Counted from the stretch's first letter, positions 35,301-48,585 are shown. The stretch: DNA of 64,000 nucleotides from Pestalotiopsis fici W106-1 (GCF_000516985.1 NW_006917093.1:5179013-5243012); one strand, 5' to 3'. Made by a program: numbers and translations. The notes: generated by a model not told the origin, from the sequence alone.

Positions 35301-37697
35301 TTACTGAACGAAAGAGTAAGCCGCGCCGCCTATGCCGCCGGCTCCATGGTGAGGTTCCAGCATGCCGTAGTCCATCTGCATCATACCGTCGTGAACATTG
35401 CCGAATTGTGCATATTCCATCTCTTCCTGGTTACCCCATAGCATACCGTCCAGGTCCCAGAGACCCTGCGGATCTAGCGCACCCATCAGCCCGAAACCCT
35501 CGGGCTCCAACCCAATGGGCGACATGTGCAAGTCCGATCCGTCGCCCATGAGCATACCATGATCCGTCACCAGCCTCTGCAGGGGGCTGTGGGCCCGCAT
35601 CGCCGGCTCTAGCTGCCGCGAAGCTTCGTACATGCGCCAGACAACCTCGCGACTTCTGCGCGCTGCCAGGGACCAGTCTTCCATGGCTTCGAGCAGCTCC
35701 AAGACAGTGTCAAGTTGCTTTTGCCAGTCCGGCACACGTGGGCTGTCCCATTGCCAGAAAATGCTGACCAATGGTATCATTGCCGCTTGGTACAGAAACC
35801 AAACTGCATTCCAGCCAGACATCTGGTTGCGAGTCCACTCGCGAGATATATCCTCGATCGTAGCCTTGGCGAGATCTCGGCACGCCTCAATAGCTGCGAT
35901 GTCATGCTCAGCTGCGTGTGACGCACCACTGCTCGCCAGGTTGAGAAGAACGGGCCGGTGAAGAAGCATGCGTAGGTTCTGGTATCTCCACTTCATGATG
36001 CAGCGGACAATATACAGAGGCTCTGCGCAGGGGTCGGTCGTTCTTAGCAACCAAGGCAGATTACTGTACCAGTTGACGAGCTGTCCATCGAGGTGGCAGC
36101 GATCTTCCGCTCGTAGCAACGGAGAAATTGCAAGCATGTCTTGAACTCCCGTGGCAATTTTGCAAAACTTGATGTTCTCAATGAGTGGAAGGATGCCGGC
36201 ATGTTGTGCAGAGTCGCGCCCAGAGCTGATGCCAGGCTCTGGTACTCGAATATTGATGGCCGGGCCCCATCGACCAAAGGACGGCCGGCCCATTGTAGTT
36301 GTGGCCCAGGTATCGAGGCAGAATAGACTCCACCAAGTCCGGCGTCGTGTCTCGGCAGCTACAGCTTCGTTGCTGCTGCCAGATGGAGAACTGACGAGGC
36401 TCTCCCTGTGCAGCCCGAGAGCACTGGCCATGCGAACTGCAGCGCCAAGCACAGCGTTTGCCATGTTGGGGCGGTTGATGTAGTGCAAGTAGTAACCACC
36501 GATCAAAGCGAGTGCCTGGACAGTTTCAATGTGACTGCTTCCAAATGCGTCTAACGGGAGATGCTCCATGGCCCGATTGTAGTAGTTGAGGTGGTTGTAG
36601 TCGTCCGATTTCATGGCAGCGATGCTGCCCATGGCGAATACCATGTTGAGAATGGCGAGCCAGGGCGCATCGCATCTTTGGCCTTCCAGGTAATCGGCCC
36701 GGAATGATGCTTCATCGAGCATTGGGATGAAGACATGTACTCTCTTAAAGTATGCATCAATGAGTGTCTGGCCCTTCCAGGACCATGGCACCCGTTGCGG
36801 CTCCTTCATATTTGTCGTCTTCTGTTTCATGGTTGGCAGGTTGTGTGTCATTTCAACACTGTTCAGAGGCGTAGTAAGTGAGTTTCGAAGACCAGGTTGG
36901 ACTCTGAGCATGACCATTAGGGCAGCCTTGATGGATGAAGCCCCAAGGTAGGAAGCTTGTCGATCGACCGACAGTGATAGAGCGTTCACATCATCCGCTT
37001 CGACCGGGATCGGGTCCCTTCCTCGTCGCTCCTCGTCCCATTCCGAGTCTCGTGTTGGCACCTGCTCCAGGGCAGTAAGGCCCTGTTCTGTGGCGGACAA
37101 GGGCGGTGATTGTAGTCCAGCCTCAATCGGTGAGCTGTGGATCGGTGGTGATGGCATACCAGTTGTTGGATCTGTGCCTGGCCGGTCCAAGACATTGAGC
37201 AACTCCTGACGTGATAGAGGCAACAGTGATTGGACATCGTGGTTTGGATAGAGGCGTTTGAGTATTGCCCGACATTCCTCAAGAGATTGTGATAGTGCTT
37301 CCAGGGTTTTCCTCGAAGGGATGACGCGCTGCCGGTGCTTGTCGTAGAAACAACGCTTTGGTGCTCGGCTTGAGAGGCATTGCCCACACGGTTGTTGGCC
37401 GTCACACCGTCTTTGATTGTGTCAGTTGATCTCGCTTTGATTCCAGCTTGAAACAGAAAATATACTTACATTTTCCGACGCTTGCATTCAGCACATGCAT
37501 GTGGTGTAGTGATACGCTTTGCAGCACTGCTCGAGCTCGTCTTGGAGCCCTCTGAAGAGTCTACGGACTGTTTTCGGGGAGTAACTCCTTGAACTAGCGA
37601 GTGTTAGAAGACCTGCCATCGAGTCCTTGGCCACCCAATGGTACTCACAGGTGTGGAACATCCCACCCTGAGTTGGGATGGGAATCGACGGTGCCAT
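35301..37697 (-). CDS. Zn(II)2Cys6 transcription factor with fungal_trans domain
   Basis: Nuclear, DNA-binding pathway-type regulator. Three exons: 37649-37697, 37470-37593 and 35301-37410, giving 760 aa. The binuclear zinc cluster has Cys at 50, 53, 60, 66, 69 and 78 (C-x2-C-x6-C-x5-C-x2-C-x8-C; HACAECKRRK then RCDGQQPCGQC). Intron 2 (37411-37469) cuts the cluster between the KRRK basic patch and its third cysteine. A helical segment (KTLEALSQSLEECRAILKRL), a likely dimerisation coil, follows. A Pro/Ser-rich linker then leads to the fungal-specific transcription factor domain from about residue 275 (AYFKRVHVFIPMLDEASFRADY), including GAAVRMASALGLHRE and the ETRRRTWWSLFCLDTW motif. The C-terminus is rich in Met, Gly and Gln. 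The acceptor of intron 1 was chosen as TAG before TTCAAGG because the alternative AAG gives an immediate stop. Target genes are unknown. Confidence 0.92.
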
Positions 37698-40171
37698 GAC
37701 TTCTGTTGGTGGTGGTGATGATGATGATAAAGATGATGCTATAAACAGATCAAGTTGGGGTTTGTAGTATGAAATAGTTTAGTGTTGCTTCCTTTTGGAA
37801 CTTGTTTAGGAATATAGTGAAGCGATCAGCAACATTGCCTTGCCATGAACCAATACGACGGCTAAGCGAACGGTGGCAGGTGTTGAAGATTTATATAGAA
37901 AGATGCATGCTCGTCGGAGCCGCGCAGTATGGGTATGCGGAGAACGAAATTGTGGTAGAAAAGATGATCTTCTTGTGGGGTAAGTTCCCGCCCCCCTGGA
38001 CAGGCCTGGACAAGACACACCCATCTGCTCAGGTACAGTCAGTCGATCGATACTCGAATTGTATATACCCCCATACTATGGGATCGGCGGGTCTCTCGAG
38101 GTACGTACATATAGACACTGCACAACAACTGGACTAGTGCTGGACCCTGATCGTAGTTGGCAAGGTTGGGTCTCTCCAGGCAAGAAAGTCAAGGTACCCG
38201 AAAGAGAGCGGGTGACAACGTGCAGGTGGAGATCAATGCCGTGTCGAGTCGAATCAAGATGACACTGCCGGATACTCCATAGAAGATGGCTCATTCATCC
38301 ATTCATTCATACTAGGTATGTGACGGATGGGTGCTCGCAGTCAGCCAACCAGCCAGCGAGGTCAACCAGCAGCAGGGCCGGCCGAGGCAAGGCAAGGCGG
38401 GTGACGTCTTGAGCGTAGTGTGGGCATCATTCGCCAGACAAGCGAGGAGGCGAGCCTGAGATAACCAAGGTACAGTACTGTATGTAAGGAGGAGATGATA
38501 ATAATAATGATAATATGCCTTTTCTGATATGACGGTGTTGTATGTATTGTTGTTTATTATCACACAGACCAAGGGATGACGGCGGGAGTCTGCTTTAGTG
38601 GCGTTGGTTTCACACAAAGCTATACAACCTGGCCGGCTGAGGCTGTGAACAAAAGGGCAAATCGTACTGTCCGGACGAACGGTACATTGTTTAGTCCTGA
38701 CGGCTAACGGCGAGATGGGCGAGCCCAAATGTTACCTTGGGAGACAAGAGGGCGAATTTTGGACAAGATTTTGAGTTTAAGCCGAGTTAAGATGAAGTTG
38801 CGAAGGAAGAAAGCCGGGCATGGGTCTGAACTGTCTGTCTGTCTACCCAAGGTGTGTACTTGTTGGTCGATTCGCTCCTTTCTGCACCAAAACGCCGCAT
38901 GATTTTCTTTATTTTTATTTTTTATTTTATTTTTTTTCCCAGATGTCCCCTCCTTCCTTCTTATTAGGTGCGAATACATAGTCCCCGAGTGGGACTAGTG
39001 TTACAGTTGGTGCAATGCCGGCGCTAGTGGTGAATGGGCAAGTCCCGCCTAAATAGTGTGCCTTCAAGGGCACTACAGAGGGGTATCAATGGCTCTGTGT
39101 ATTATGACCCATGCCTGTATTAAAATGGCTCAGAAGAAATGACAATGGCACGACGATTGGGCGAATAGACTGACATATCAATTTTATCACCTTCTAGGTA
39201 GTAATCATTCGGCTTGACTCGTACTCGGTCCTAGACTCGACTCGACTTACCTCTGTATCCGCCGGGCACTGAATACCATGTAGCAGCAGCTGAAATCCAC
39301 TTTCATAGTCTAGGTACAATGGAGACCCGCTTGGGGAGGGCCAAAAAAAAAAACCGTTTGATTGACCCAAAGACCACAGCTTAATAGTTACCCAGTAAGA
39401 CAATCTCTTTCCTGTCGAGATCCGAGAAACATGAGATGCTTCCACCTGCCTCCACATTTCCCGCGGGGCAAAGCTGCCGGTGGCCTTGTCCACTCACTGT
39501 ATGTGAACTCTGAATTCTACATCACAAGGCACCACGCTACCTATCTGTACCTGTCTGTTCAATATTAGGCTGCTCCCTGGAGCTCACTGTAATGTGCCTA
39601 GGTGGATAGCCTGTACTACTTTGTACACTACCTACAAATCACGCTGTGGGAGAGGCAAGGCCAGAGGGGAAAAGTGGGAAAGCAAACAAGTGAGCCAAGT
39701 CATCAATCATCCTGGATGGGCCGAAGGGGTTGCAGTGCGCCGTGCCAGAGATTTCTGGAACAACCAACCATGTCGCCGGATTTGCGGATTTGACCTTGTC
39801 TGCTGTGTATAAAATAAAGACTAGGTAGAATAGCAAGCAGCAAGCTAGCAGGGCAGCATGTGGTGGACATTGGGGATGAACATTGAATGATGGGGAGAGC
39901 GTGGCCCGCCGCACCCCCCCTAAACCCTCAACCCATGCAGGTGTAACGGGAACTGAAGATCCAGATGCCGGTGGAAATTCCCCACATGACCGTGGTTTTT
40001 AATATACTAGACGCACCACAAGTCAGGCCAGCGCGACGCGCGATGCCAGGCACACACGTATACTCCATGCACCCCATACTTGTCACATTCACATCGGGCG
40101 AGCCGCGCACCAAACATCATGTACCGCCTTCATAGGCAAGGTATATGAGTGAGGTAAGGTAGGAATGGGGG

Positions 40172-40202
<31 letters not shown>

Positions 40203-43200
40203 GGAGGAGATGTCCGGGCTATGGCCGACAATGACTGTACGCCACACAGCTAGGTTAGGTTTCTTGGGTATGGGATTTTTTCCGCCTTTTCTTTTTCCGC
40301 CCTTCTTTCCTTCTTCTTGCAGGCCGACAATCGGTCACTTTTTTTTTTCAGTACTTTTCTGCCATCACTGCGACTGTGATCTGGCTTCCCAAACTTTACT
40401 TGGTTAAGCAAGATTAGGTGCCACGAAATACTCTCTTGCTTGAAATCCCCTTTGTTTGGGAGGAGAGAAGAAAGCAAAAAGTGACACGTCGACTGGTCTA
40501 GATTAGGTACTGCAGGATATTTGATCGTGCCGGCACCGAGTGGGATTAAGGGATCGTGGGAAATGGGCGCTACTACGGGAACCGTTCCGAAGAGACGGGG
40601 CCCCAAACTTGCATTGAAGCAAGTCACCTTCCACTATGTAGGTAGTAGGTAAGTAGTATGTATCGCTCTATGCTGCTGCCGCTGCCGCTGCCGCCTACCG
40701 TCTTGGTGCGTGTGAGTTTGTCAGGATTTCTACGTCAGTCAAACGAGGTATAGTGCGCCGAGTCGGGACAAGGCCATCAGACATGACATAACTAAGCACT
40801 TGGTCATCCAAGTGGAAGGAGTTTTCTACTGAACCCGCAGTCGCGTGCCAGTCACATTTTGAACTATCGTCGGCTTTCGGTACCACATCCGCCTCAAGAC
40901 TTGACTAAACTACAAAATAGACCCATATTTATTCAGGTTAAAAAAAAAAGACTACATACAGCATAAAAAAGAAGTAGGTAGTACCTTTGTTCGGCGTCTC
41001 GCCCAGAGTTTCCCTCCGATCCGATGCGAGAAAGTCAATATGAGAAGGCTTGCAAGAAAAAATGACATCAGCTGGGTTTCCTGCAACTCTGCAACAGCAA
41101 CACATCAGCCACGGCGGCGGAAACATGATTTCCTATTATAATAGATAACGCGTACGCTCAACCGATTGACCGAGCGACGTTACAGTATTATAGCTTGTGG
41201 CTTGAAGGACTGCGACAACTCTACATAAATTTAATGTATTTAACTCTCTTGTAAGTTTGTTCTCCACGAGGAAGAAAGAAAAAGAAAAAAACGACACACG
41301 GGGCGAGCCCAGCGCTTTGGATTGGCGCATAAAGCCTGAAACTTGGTATCCGCTGAATAGAAAATACAGTAGGCACGTAACTCGGTTTTTAGAGTTAAGG
41401 CTTTTGACTTTCTGTGTATCCCAAAGAGCCGCAGACCCATGTCATGGCATGCTTCGTCCCTTTCTCAGCTCCGTCCCAATTTGCCTGTATCCAGATTGAG
41501 CGTCCATTGGACGTTTTGGCCGGCCCAACTTCCTATTCCGGCCATCCCGCGCCCTTTCTTGTATGGGTGCCAATGCTGGTTAACCCCATCTACCCCACAA
41601 GTCGTTCCTTTTTCTCTTTCTTGTCCTCTACGATTTTTTTTTTTACTATGTCTTACCTACTACCCACCATTCACACGTACGTTGTCCCTCCCCAAAAGCG
41701 GCTTCTGCTCGCCAGCTCGGCTGAGGGGTGGGAGCCACGTTGTGTGGAGTGCATCTTATCTCCTCTGTTATATAGGTGACAGCCGGACTGAGCCACGATG
41801 CGCCTTCGCCAAATCCTGCATTGCATACGTAGGTAAAAAGAAGCAGCAGAGGGGAAAGATAGAAGAGGCTCATGATCTTGCCGGACCCTCCTTCCACCCA
41901 CCCCTGTTCTGCCCAACCATACAGTAAGATAGGTAGTTGTATACACACTAATCCACAAAGCCTGACATTGTGTGGATTACTCTCTCTCTCTCTCTTGCTT
42001 ATTTTTTTTTTTTGCCCGCTGCTACCTAACTACCTACTACACAATAGGACCCTCGAGCCGGCAGTAATTACTTTACACCCCTCTAATGTCATTTCTCTCA
42101 GCCTATGTGAATCCTGGCCCGTCTCCCCACATTCCAAGACACCTGTGTTTTTGGTACCTATGATCGCGTTACATACATGGCCAGCTTTTTGTTTAAGAAA
42201 TCTGGGCATAGTTACACAAATGCCATGACTCTTCGAAAAATAGAAACAAGAGTAAAAACTTGTATTCGGGCAGACCTCTGGCCATTGCCTTGGAAGAAAA
42301 AGGCACCGACAGGAAGAAAGAAAGAAAAAACACCCACAAGCGCAGGATTTCAACAATTAGACTGAAGCAACCGTCATTTTATGCAGAGTCTTTTGTTTGG
42401 CCCGTTTCGCCGGCATGGCATTAAAGCCACCTATAGGTGACGAGATCTTGGGACCAAGTGTTGGAACGACCCCCATGCTACCTTGTATGGATACCTTGTG
42501 TGTACTTTGTACTCTGACTGCGTGTCGGGGGCCGCGTCTTTTGCAATCCAGTACTTATCTTACAGCATGGCGAGCAGGCAGGCGACTTGGTTGCCCAAAA
42601 ACTTCTTGGTCTTTCTGCCTCTCTTGTGTCTTGTCTTCTCTTGCCTCATTCTCGCTCACGAGGAAAGAGTCGTCTGCCTCTCTTGCATATTCCCCCACCA
42701 TCATCTTTTTTACAACTTCAGTGGCCAAAAAGCCACATCATCGTCATCCTTGGTGACTTGACAGCCGCATATATTAAATGACACACCCACACCCCAACAA
42801 GAGGATCATCGTGTACCCTGCCGTCAAAAGGCCGCCCAGATCGACTTTGTTTTCTTCTTTTCTCAGTAACTACCCCCCCTTCTCCCTCCTCCTTGTCTGC
42901 TGCCAAACAGGCGGGCGTCACGCCCTGCTGCCGGGTGCGGACGCAAGACCCAGAGCCAAACAAGAGGGAGATCATCCCAGTTGAAAAGATGGTTCGAGGA
43001 TTGGGCAATCATTTCCTACAGGCTGGGTGAATGTAATTCTTTCTTTTCTTTCCCTTCCTTGCATGTCCCTGGTCATATTTGCTCTCCTTAAACTCCGACA
43101 ACCACAGTCTGGGTTCGTCCATGTCCAGTAATAAAAAGTTCATGGCCAGATAACATTTTCTTGCTTCTTTTTCACTGTCGGTAGCGCTCGGTGCGCCTCG

Positions 43201-44525
43201 AATTATATTCCCATGTGCGCTCCTACATGCTGTGACAATGTATGAAGGCAACTGGCGAGATTAGACTGCTGCTCGCTACAGCTGTGCGGCATATAACGTT
43301 CATCTAAGTTGGATCCAAAGATAGCCCCCAAGGGCCGCGTGTGTTTGTCTGAGCACAATTCATTCCATCTACTTCGATAGATCGCCGACCTAGAGCAGGA
43401 AAGGGCGGGTAACACTTCTTTTATTGCCGGTGGATTGCATAATCCTCGAGACAATCATATAGATTCTTCTATTCTAGCATCCAGGGGCATAAGATCTCAA
43501 AGAAGTATCTAGTCCCCCTCCCCTGAAGGTCTCATGTCTCATATGACCCATGCACAAAGTAAGCATAAGATGCAAAACACTAGCCTGCTCAAGAACCCCA
43601 TGAGTAAAGTGAATTTCCATCCAATCTGAAGCCTTGTCCAGGATCTGAGAGAGGGCCGATCATCCATCCCCACTAGTCAGCCGATCAAGCTATCCACGTA
43701 CGTACCTAAACTAGCATACATGGCAAAGCAGCTGTTGGGGTCAACTTGGGGAAGAGGACATACATACGCATGTACCGAATTCGGCTTCTAGATCGTATGG
43801 TATGTGCAAGTTTTCATGATCTTAATAGAGATCTTATGAAGAGAGACACCGCAAGCCTGCGCGTCTCTGTGTCACTGTTCCGGTAACAGCATTTCATTGC
43901 ACTCAGAAGAACAACTTCTCTTGTCCAACGCGATACTGGCACAGCACCGAGCCGAGTAAGCCTTGGACCGATTCCGTCCACATGGACAAAGTTCTAAAAC
44001 GCCTCAGACGTAGACGACTTTCTTCGCTTCACGAGTATATGCCCGCAAACAGCATGTTCCCCGTGAAATATAGCAAGTTGGCGCTTTCATTTCAAAGAAT
44101 CAGTCAGGTAATTGCCCGATGTATTGCCTCGACAAGCTTATTTGCCTCTTGGTAACAACTTAATTGTCCAGCCTACTAAATAATACCTGAGTCAAGGTAC
44201 ATATCCTGCCAGTCCAATTTTGATAGTCACCCATGGCCCCGCGCCTAGTCATCTTTCGACTGGCTGCAAGGGCTCACAACGCAAGGTTACTGCAAGGGCC
44301 AAGGGCCTACGATCCGAGTATGTCTCATATCTTGGCTGCCACACGGCAGAGAAGGGTGGCTTATGTAGCATCCTGCACTCCCGCCGAGCTTCCAGGCTTT
44401 TAAGTTGTATCCACACAGCTCCAGCTTCCTCAAGCTAATCCCGGATCTTGCAAGGCGAATGCCGGGTATCTATCCTATGATATCGTTCATCTCTCTATTC
44501 ATGCTGCCTCTAAGTGACTCCACTT
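37698..44525. other. 6.8-kb stretch without a recognisable gene
   Basis: The longest gap in the window, between the regulator's start and the ULA1 3' end. The first kilobase should be the regulator's promoter and leader. It contains a 28-nt A run (40172-40199), T runs (about 41634-41645, 42003-42012), a CT run (about 41980-41996), several ACCTACCTA/TAGGTAGTAGG words, and pyrimidine-rich tracts around 41580-41660 and 42840-42900. Open frames up to about 160 codons exist on both strands, but none has domain-like composition, a plausible start and splice support together. Confidence 0.45.
40172..40199 (+). repeat. Poly-A tract of 28 nt
   Basis: Uninterrupted run of A. It could be a retroposed 3' end or simple-sequence expansion; no target-site duplication was recognised around it. 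Confidence 0.85.
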
Positions 44526-46351
44526 CTATAAGCGAAGGACCTGGCACCGGCTGCTGATGCCGTCGAATATGCATGTGTTATCAATGGGAATGTATTGCTT
44601 TGTGATGATCTTGATTGCCTCCTGTGCAACCATGCCGCCCACGACAGCGGATAGGTCGTGAAGTTCGCCGCCGGCAGCACGAGCCACTTCTTGAGCTGCT
44701 TGCTTAACGCGCATATTGTCGGCTGCACTTGGGATCTTGCCGTAGACATCGGCCAGGATTTCGTCAGCAGAAGCAGTAGGGTTGTGACTTGTTGCCGACA
44801 GCGCGAGGTAGATGGGCAATGACGAGAGAGGCATCATCATATCCTCGGCCAGCTTGTCGTTCTCCATCTCCGACTCTGTGTAGGTATCGTCAGCGGAATG
44901 ATCTAAACTTGCAGGATAATATGGGAATTACCGTAAATACTCATCAGCTGTCGCCCCTTTGTCGTTGCATTCACTAGCTTCACAAAGGATGCATTCTTGC
45001 AGAACATTTCGACTTCCACTGGATCGACGTCCTTGCCACCGTGGAGAGACTTGGCGATCTCCAGCACCTCTTGCGCGTCCTTGCGTGCCTTCGTCTTGTA
45101 GATACCCTGCAGTTTGACGTACACCTTGGATTGAGCCTTCATATCCGGCAGACTGCCAGGGAGTGGCAAATACCCATGCTTTTCATAGAACTTCTTGACG
45201 GCACTTGCAATTACCCAGAATGACGAGTGTAATTCGGCCTAAGAGGCATGCAAGTTAGCCGAAATGTCAGGAAAGAGTGGTCATGTATCATACCTCGCTT
45301 GTCAGTTGGTGCTCGAAAACTTCTCGCAGGGTAGACTCGAGTTGGGGCTTCTTGATGTTTCGATTCACTGCTGCAACAGCCTCTGCGAAATTCTCCTCGC
45401 CACCCTCTGGGTTGTTTGTTCTGGCAGCGGCAGCCACCATTTTGCGGAATTCAATCTTTGCCTTGTACTCTGTAGGATATTCTCCGTTGTGTGTGGCTTT
45501 CCACTCCTCAAGGTAGTGGAGCAGAATGACAACGTAGGGCAGATGACCATGGTCGTGATCATCCAACTTGTCAATTTCTTGTGTCATCTCCTTTGCGAAG
45601 TCGACGAGCTCAGGCCACGGTTGAGTGAGACGGAGGTCCACGGTCTTCTCTATGTCGGGGTGTGTGTCGACGATGGGGAAGGCACCAGGTAGGCTGATCC
45701 TGAAATACGAATAGAAACCAGCGCTATGGATGGCAATGAGCGGGGTGCTGTGTTGTCGGCCATATTCTTCGATGGCAGCCATGTCCTCTTGCTTGATAGG
45801 CATTGTGTACATGATGAGAGTGTACGTGGATGAGCTGGCAAGGAGTTGCTTGACATCAACACTTTCCTATTCACCTTGTTAGTCTTCTCCAGCAACGTCT
45901 GGAAGCCCTTCTACATACCTTCTGCTTAGGAAACCAGTCGCTCTGAACCTCTGGGTTCAGCTCCTGCAAGAGTTCGGCGCAGCATTGTGCCCGTGGCTTC
46001 CCCAGAGAGTCTTCATCTACGAAGAAGTTGACGCCAAGATCCGACTCGTCAACGACCTTTTCATCCAGTATAGTGTAACGGCCAATGCCTGCGCTGAAGT
46101 CAGTATGCTGCAAGCTAAGAAGAGGTCCGATGAGTGGAATGGCGAGATTTGTCCATACCTGGAAGCACGAGGTTCTTCAAAGTCTCGATACCAACTGTGC
46201 CTGCGCCGGTATTGAGCAGTAGGATGTGAGCAGACTCGAGAGCAGCCTGGCCACTTGCCGCCCACAAACGGAGCTGCCGGTCATATTTCTTCTCCTTGTC
46301 GGAGGGACCATGCAGGATGGGGGGTGTTTGACTCGTCACGATCTCGGTCAT
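44526..46351 (-). CDS. ULA1: NEDD8-activating enzyme E1 regulatory subunit (ULA1/NAE1)
   Basis: Partner of Uba3 in the heterodimeric E1 that activates NEDD8/Rub1 for cullin neddylation. Five exons: 46159-46351, 45919-46088, 45294-45866, 44932-45238 and 44526-44875, giving 530 aa, close to human NAE1 (534 aa). The N-terminus [20 protein letters not shown] and the following [30 protein letters not shown] are the E1 ThiF-fold hallmark. [20 protein letters not shown] follows. The C-terminus has [27 protein letters not shown], the conserved closing helix of this subunit. No catalytic Cys motif of Uba3 type is seen, as expected for the regulatory subunit. All four introns have CTAAC or CTGAC branch words. 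The gene is divergent from HEI10 with 881 bp between starts. Confidence 0.95.
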
Positions 46352-47232
46352 GATGGAGTGTGACCAATGATTAGCAGGACGAACGGTGAGTTTCCTGGAA
46401 TGATGTGATCACGTCTGAGGCTCGCCGAAAATACAGGGACACTCCTAACTCATAGTCAGTTGTGCCAAAGTGAGAAAATCAAAGGCTGCAAAGAGAGTGA
46501 TTCTGGCAATAAACAAGGTTCCTCGTCGGCACAAACGCTTCCTACCATAGGTGAAGCTTATTAACCTAGACAAACGCGGCCATACTTAGCAGGCAATGAC
46601 GTTGGGAGCTGGAGGTGCTCTTATCTAATCAGCAATGGAGGGGAGGTGGGGCGGCTGTCGAGACTTGAATGCCAGCCGGCGCCAGTAAGGACAGGTGGAG
46701 CTCGTCTGCCTGTAAGCCTTAAGGCAACCGCAAAGGAGTCAAGAGCAAGCTTCGAGCTTATGCCATGAAATCTGCGACCAAATTTGAAAAAGACAGAGAT
46801 TTCGCACATATCACCACTTGACAATATCTCATTTAAATGTTGGTCAAAACTTCATTGACTCGATTTATCAGATAGCAAATTTGGTAGATAAAGGCATGGG
46901 TATCATGAACTTATACCATACTTCACAAGCCACTCACAAAGAACATGAGACGTCCCTTCCTTGTACACCAAGGCATGAAGCGTCGCAAGTCAAACGTCGC
47001 TGCCTACTATCTTTATTCAAAACTCATAGAAAAACTCATTGTAACTCCAGATCGAGGAAAATGCTGCAAAACGTGTCTGTCAATCAAGACATGTGCACCA
47101 CTGTCATTCCAACCAAGGCCACAAGGGTAATACTTTGAAATCATCCATCGTCTTGACGACTGAAGCAAGCACTTCAATTCAAGTCTCTTTCCTCTTTTAC
47201 TACGTACTGCCCATTTTGAATCGATTCCTGCC
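46352..47232. other. Divergent intergenic region ULA1 / HEI10
   Basis: 881 bp between two divergent start codons, so it must contain both promoters. No coding signal. The HEI10 side (about 46800-47230) is AT-richer. Confidence 0.7.
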
Positions 47233-48585
47233 ATGGAGCACACACTGCGATGCAATGCCCTCAAATGCCGAAGAGAGTTGACCGATAAAGCTCTGGTCAC
47301 CACATGCAGGTATGCATCGATGTATCTGCAGCGGGCACATGAATATCATGATGTGGCATGATACTCGGAAGCTTACATGGGTTCGACGCAGCCATATATT
47401 CTGTACGGAATGCGCAAATAGGCTTGGCCTCACGGATTCGAGCGCAAGGCATTCATGTCCAGCATGCAATGTTCCTCTGACAAATCCTGACGATGCAGTC
47501 ATTACCAATCTTAAACCAACAGAGGACTACAAGACAAGCGTTCTAAGTGGCCTCAGCCCAAACATCATCGTTGAATGTGCTAGTCGAGCGCTCAATTTCT
47601 GGGCATATCAGACAATACAACAGATGTGAGTAATTTCGAGCACAAAGTATATTAGTGGCTATTCTTATGCTAATCATCTCGTAGTATATACCAAGAACAC
47701 GTCAGCAAGGCATTGGCAGACAAGTACACAACCTTGACCGTTGACCTTGATAAGGTGATTTCTGAAGCCAATGCCCAGATAACGACACTCAACAATAAGG
47801 TTTCTAGTATGTACAACCCGTCTCTACTTCTTGCTGAGTATAATTCTGATAGGAACCCAAGACATGGATCTTGATCAACAAGCGCTTCGCCGCAAAAACG
47901 AGGAACTTGCTCTTGCACTCAAGGAGAAGAATAAAAAGCTCATGCAGACCCAAGAGCTATATGATAAATTAAAGAGAAGAGCCATGATGGGCCAGATGCA
48001 GCACGCAGCTGAGGATGCCGTCGACTCGAATTTGCCATCTCTCGATGCGCGCGATGGTGGAGGCCAGGGGTCAACTCGAGGAGGAGACGGTACGGTTCTT
48101 GGGCTACATGAAGGAGGCATGGGCCCAATTTTTCCAGAGTCTCGAAATGTTCGAATCCACAATAACACTCATGACAACATGAACCATGCTCGATCGTTCA
48201 ATCATCGGAAGACTAGCCTATACCCTTGGGGTCAGGTAGCTAGTGGCCCTGGCGGTAAGTGTCATTTTCTCATCAACAGTATCACTTGCTCATATTAGTC
48301 ACAGAAGTGCCCCTAACCCCCTCAACACACCGGCAACGCATCGGACTATCTTCTGGTGTTGGAATGACTTCAGTGCCTGGGATCCCCGCTTCTACGCGTT
48401 CCCCTCGTCAATTTAGTACGAGTAGAGCGGCGATAGTGGATCTGCCCGGTAATTTTCGCAATACCAGTAGATTGCCTGGAGTAGGTCTCAGTTCAGGCTT
48501 GAAGGCCAGTCATAATGGAAGTGGCTTGAATGAATTTTCCGTGCCTACATTGAGGCCACAAGGTACGAGTGCACTCACGGAATGA
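47233..48585 (+). CDS. HEI10: HEI10/CCNB1IP1-like RING E3 ligase (meiotic crossover factor)
   Basis: RING-type E3 of the Zip3/HEI10 family, which marks crossover sites on meiotic chromosomes. Five exons: 47233-47309, 47392-47625, 47685-47806, 47853-48254 and 48299-48585, giving 373 aa. The RING has Cys7-x4-Cys12, Cys25-Ser-His27, Cys30-x2-Cys33 and Cys48-x2-Cys51. The CNALKC pair with four intervening residues and TCSHIFC are specific to HEI10 and its relatives. The first intron falls inside the RING, after Cys25. A coiled coil covers about residues 110-195 (EHVSKALADKYTTLTVDLDK, then Lys/Glu/Leu-rich heptads). The C-terminal third is Gly/Ser/Arg-rich and disordered, with SP/TP sites (PLTPST, STRSPRQ). 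This architecture and size match fungal HEI10. Its presence suggests a lineage retaining a sexual cycle. Confidence 0.92.

Noticed and set aside
41439..41927. 162-codon frame on + in the 6.8-kb gap
   Set aside because: Composition follows pyrimidine-rich DNA (Ser, Leu, Pro, Phe) and there is no domain, signal peptide or splice support.
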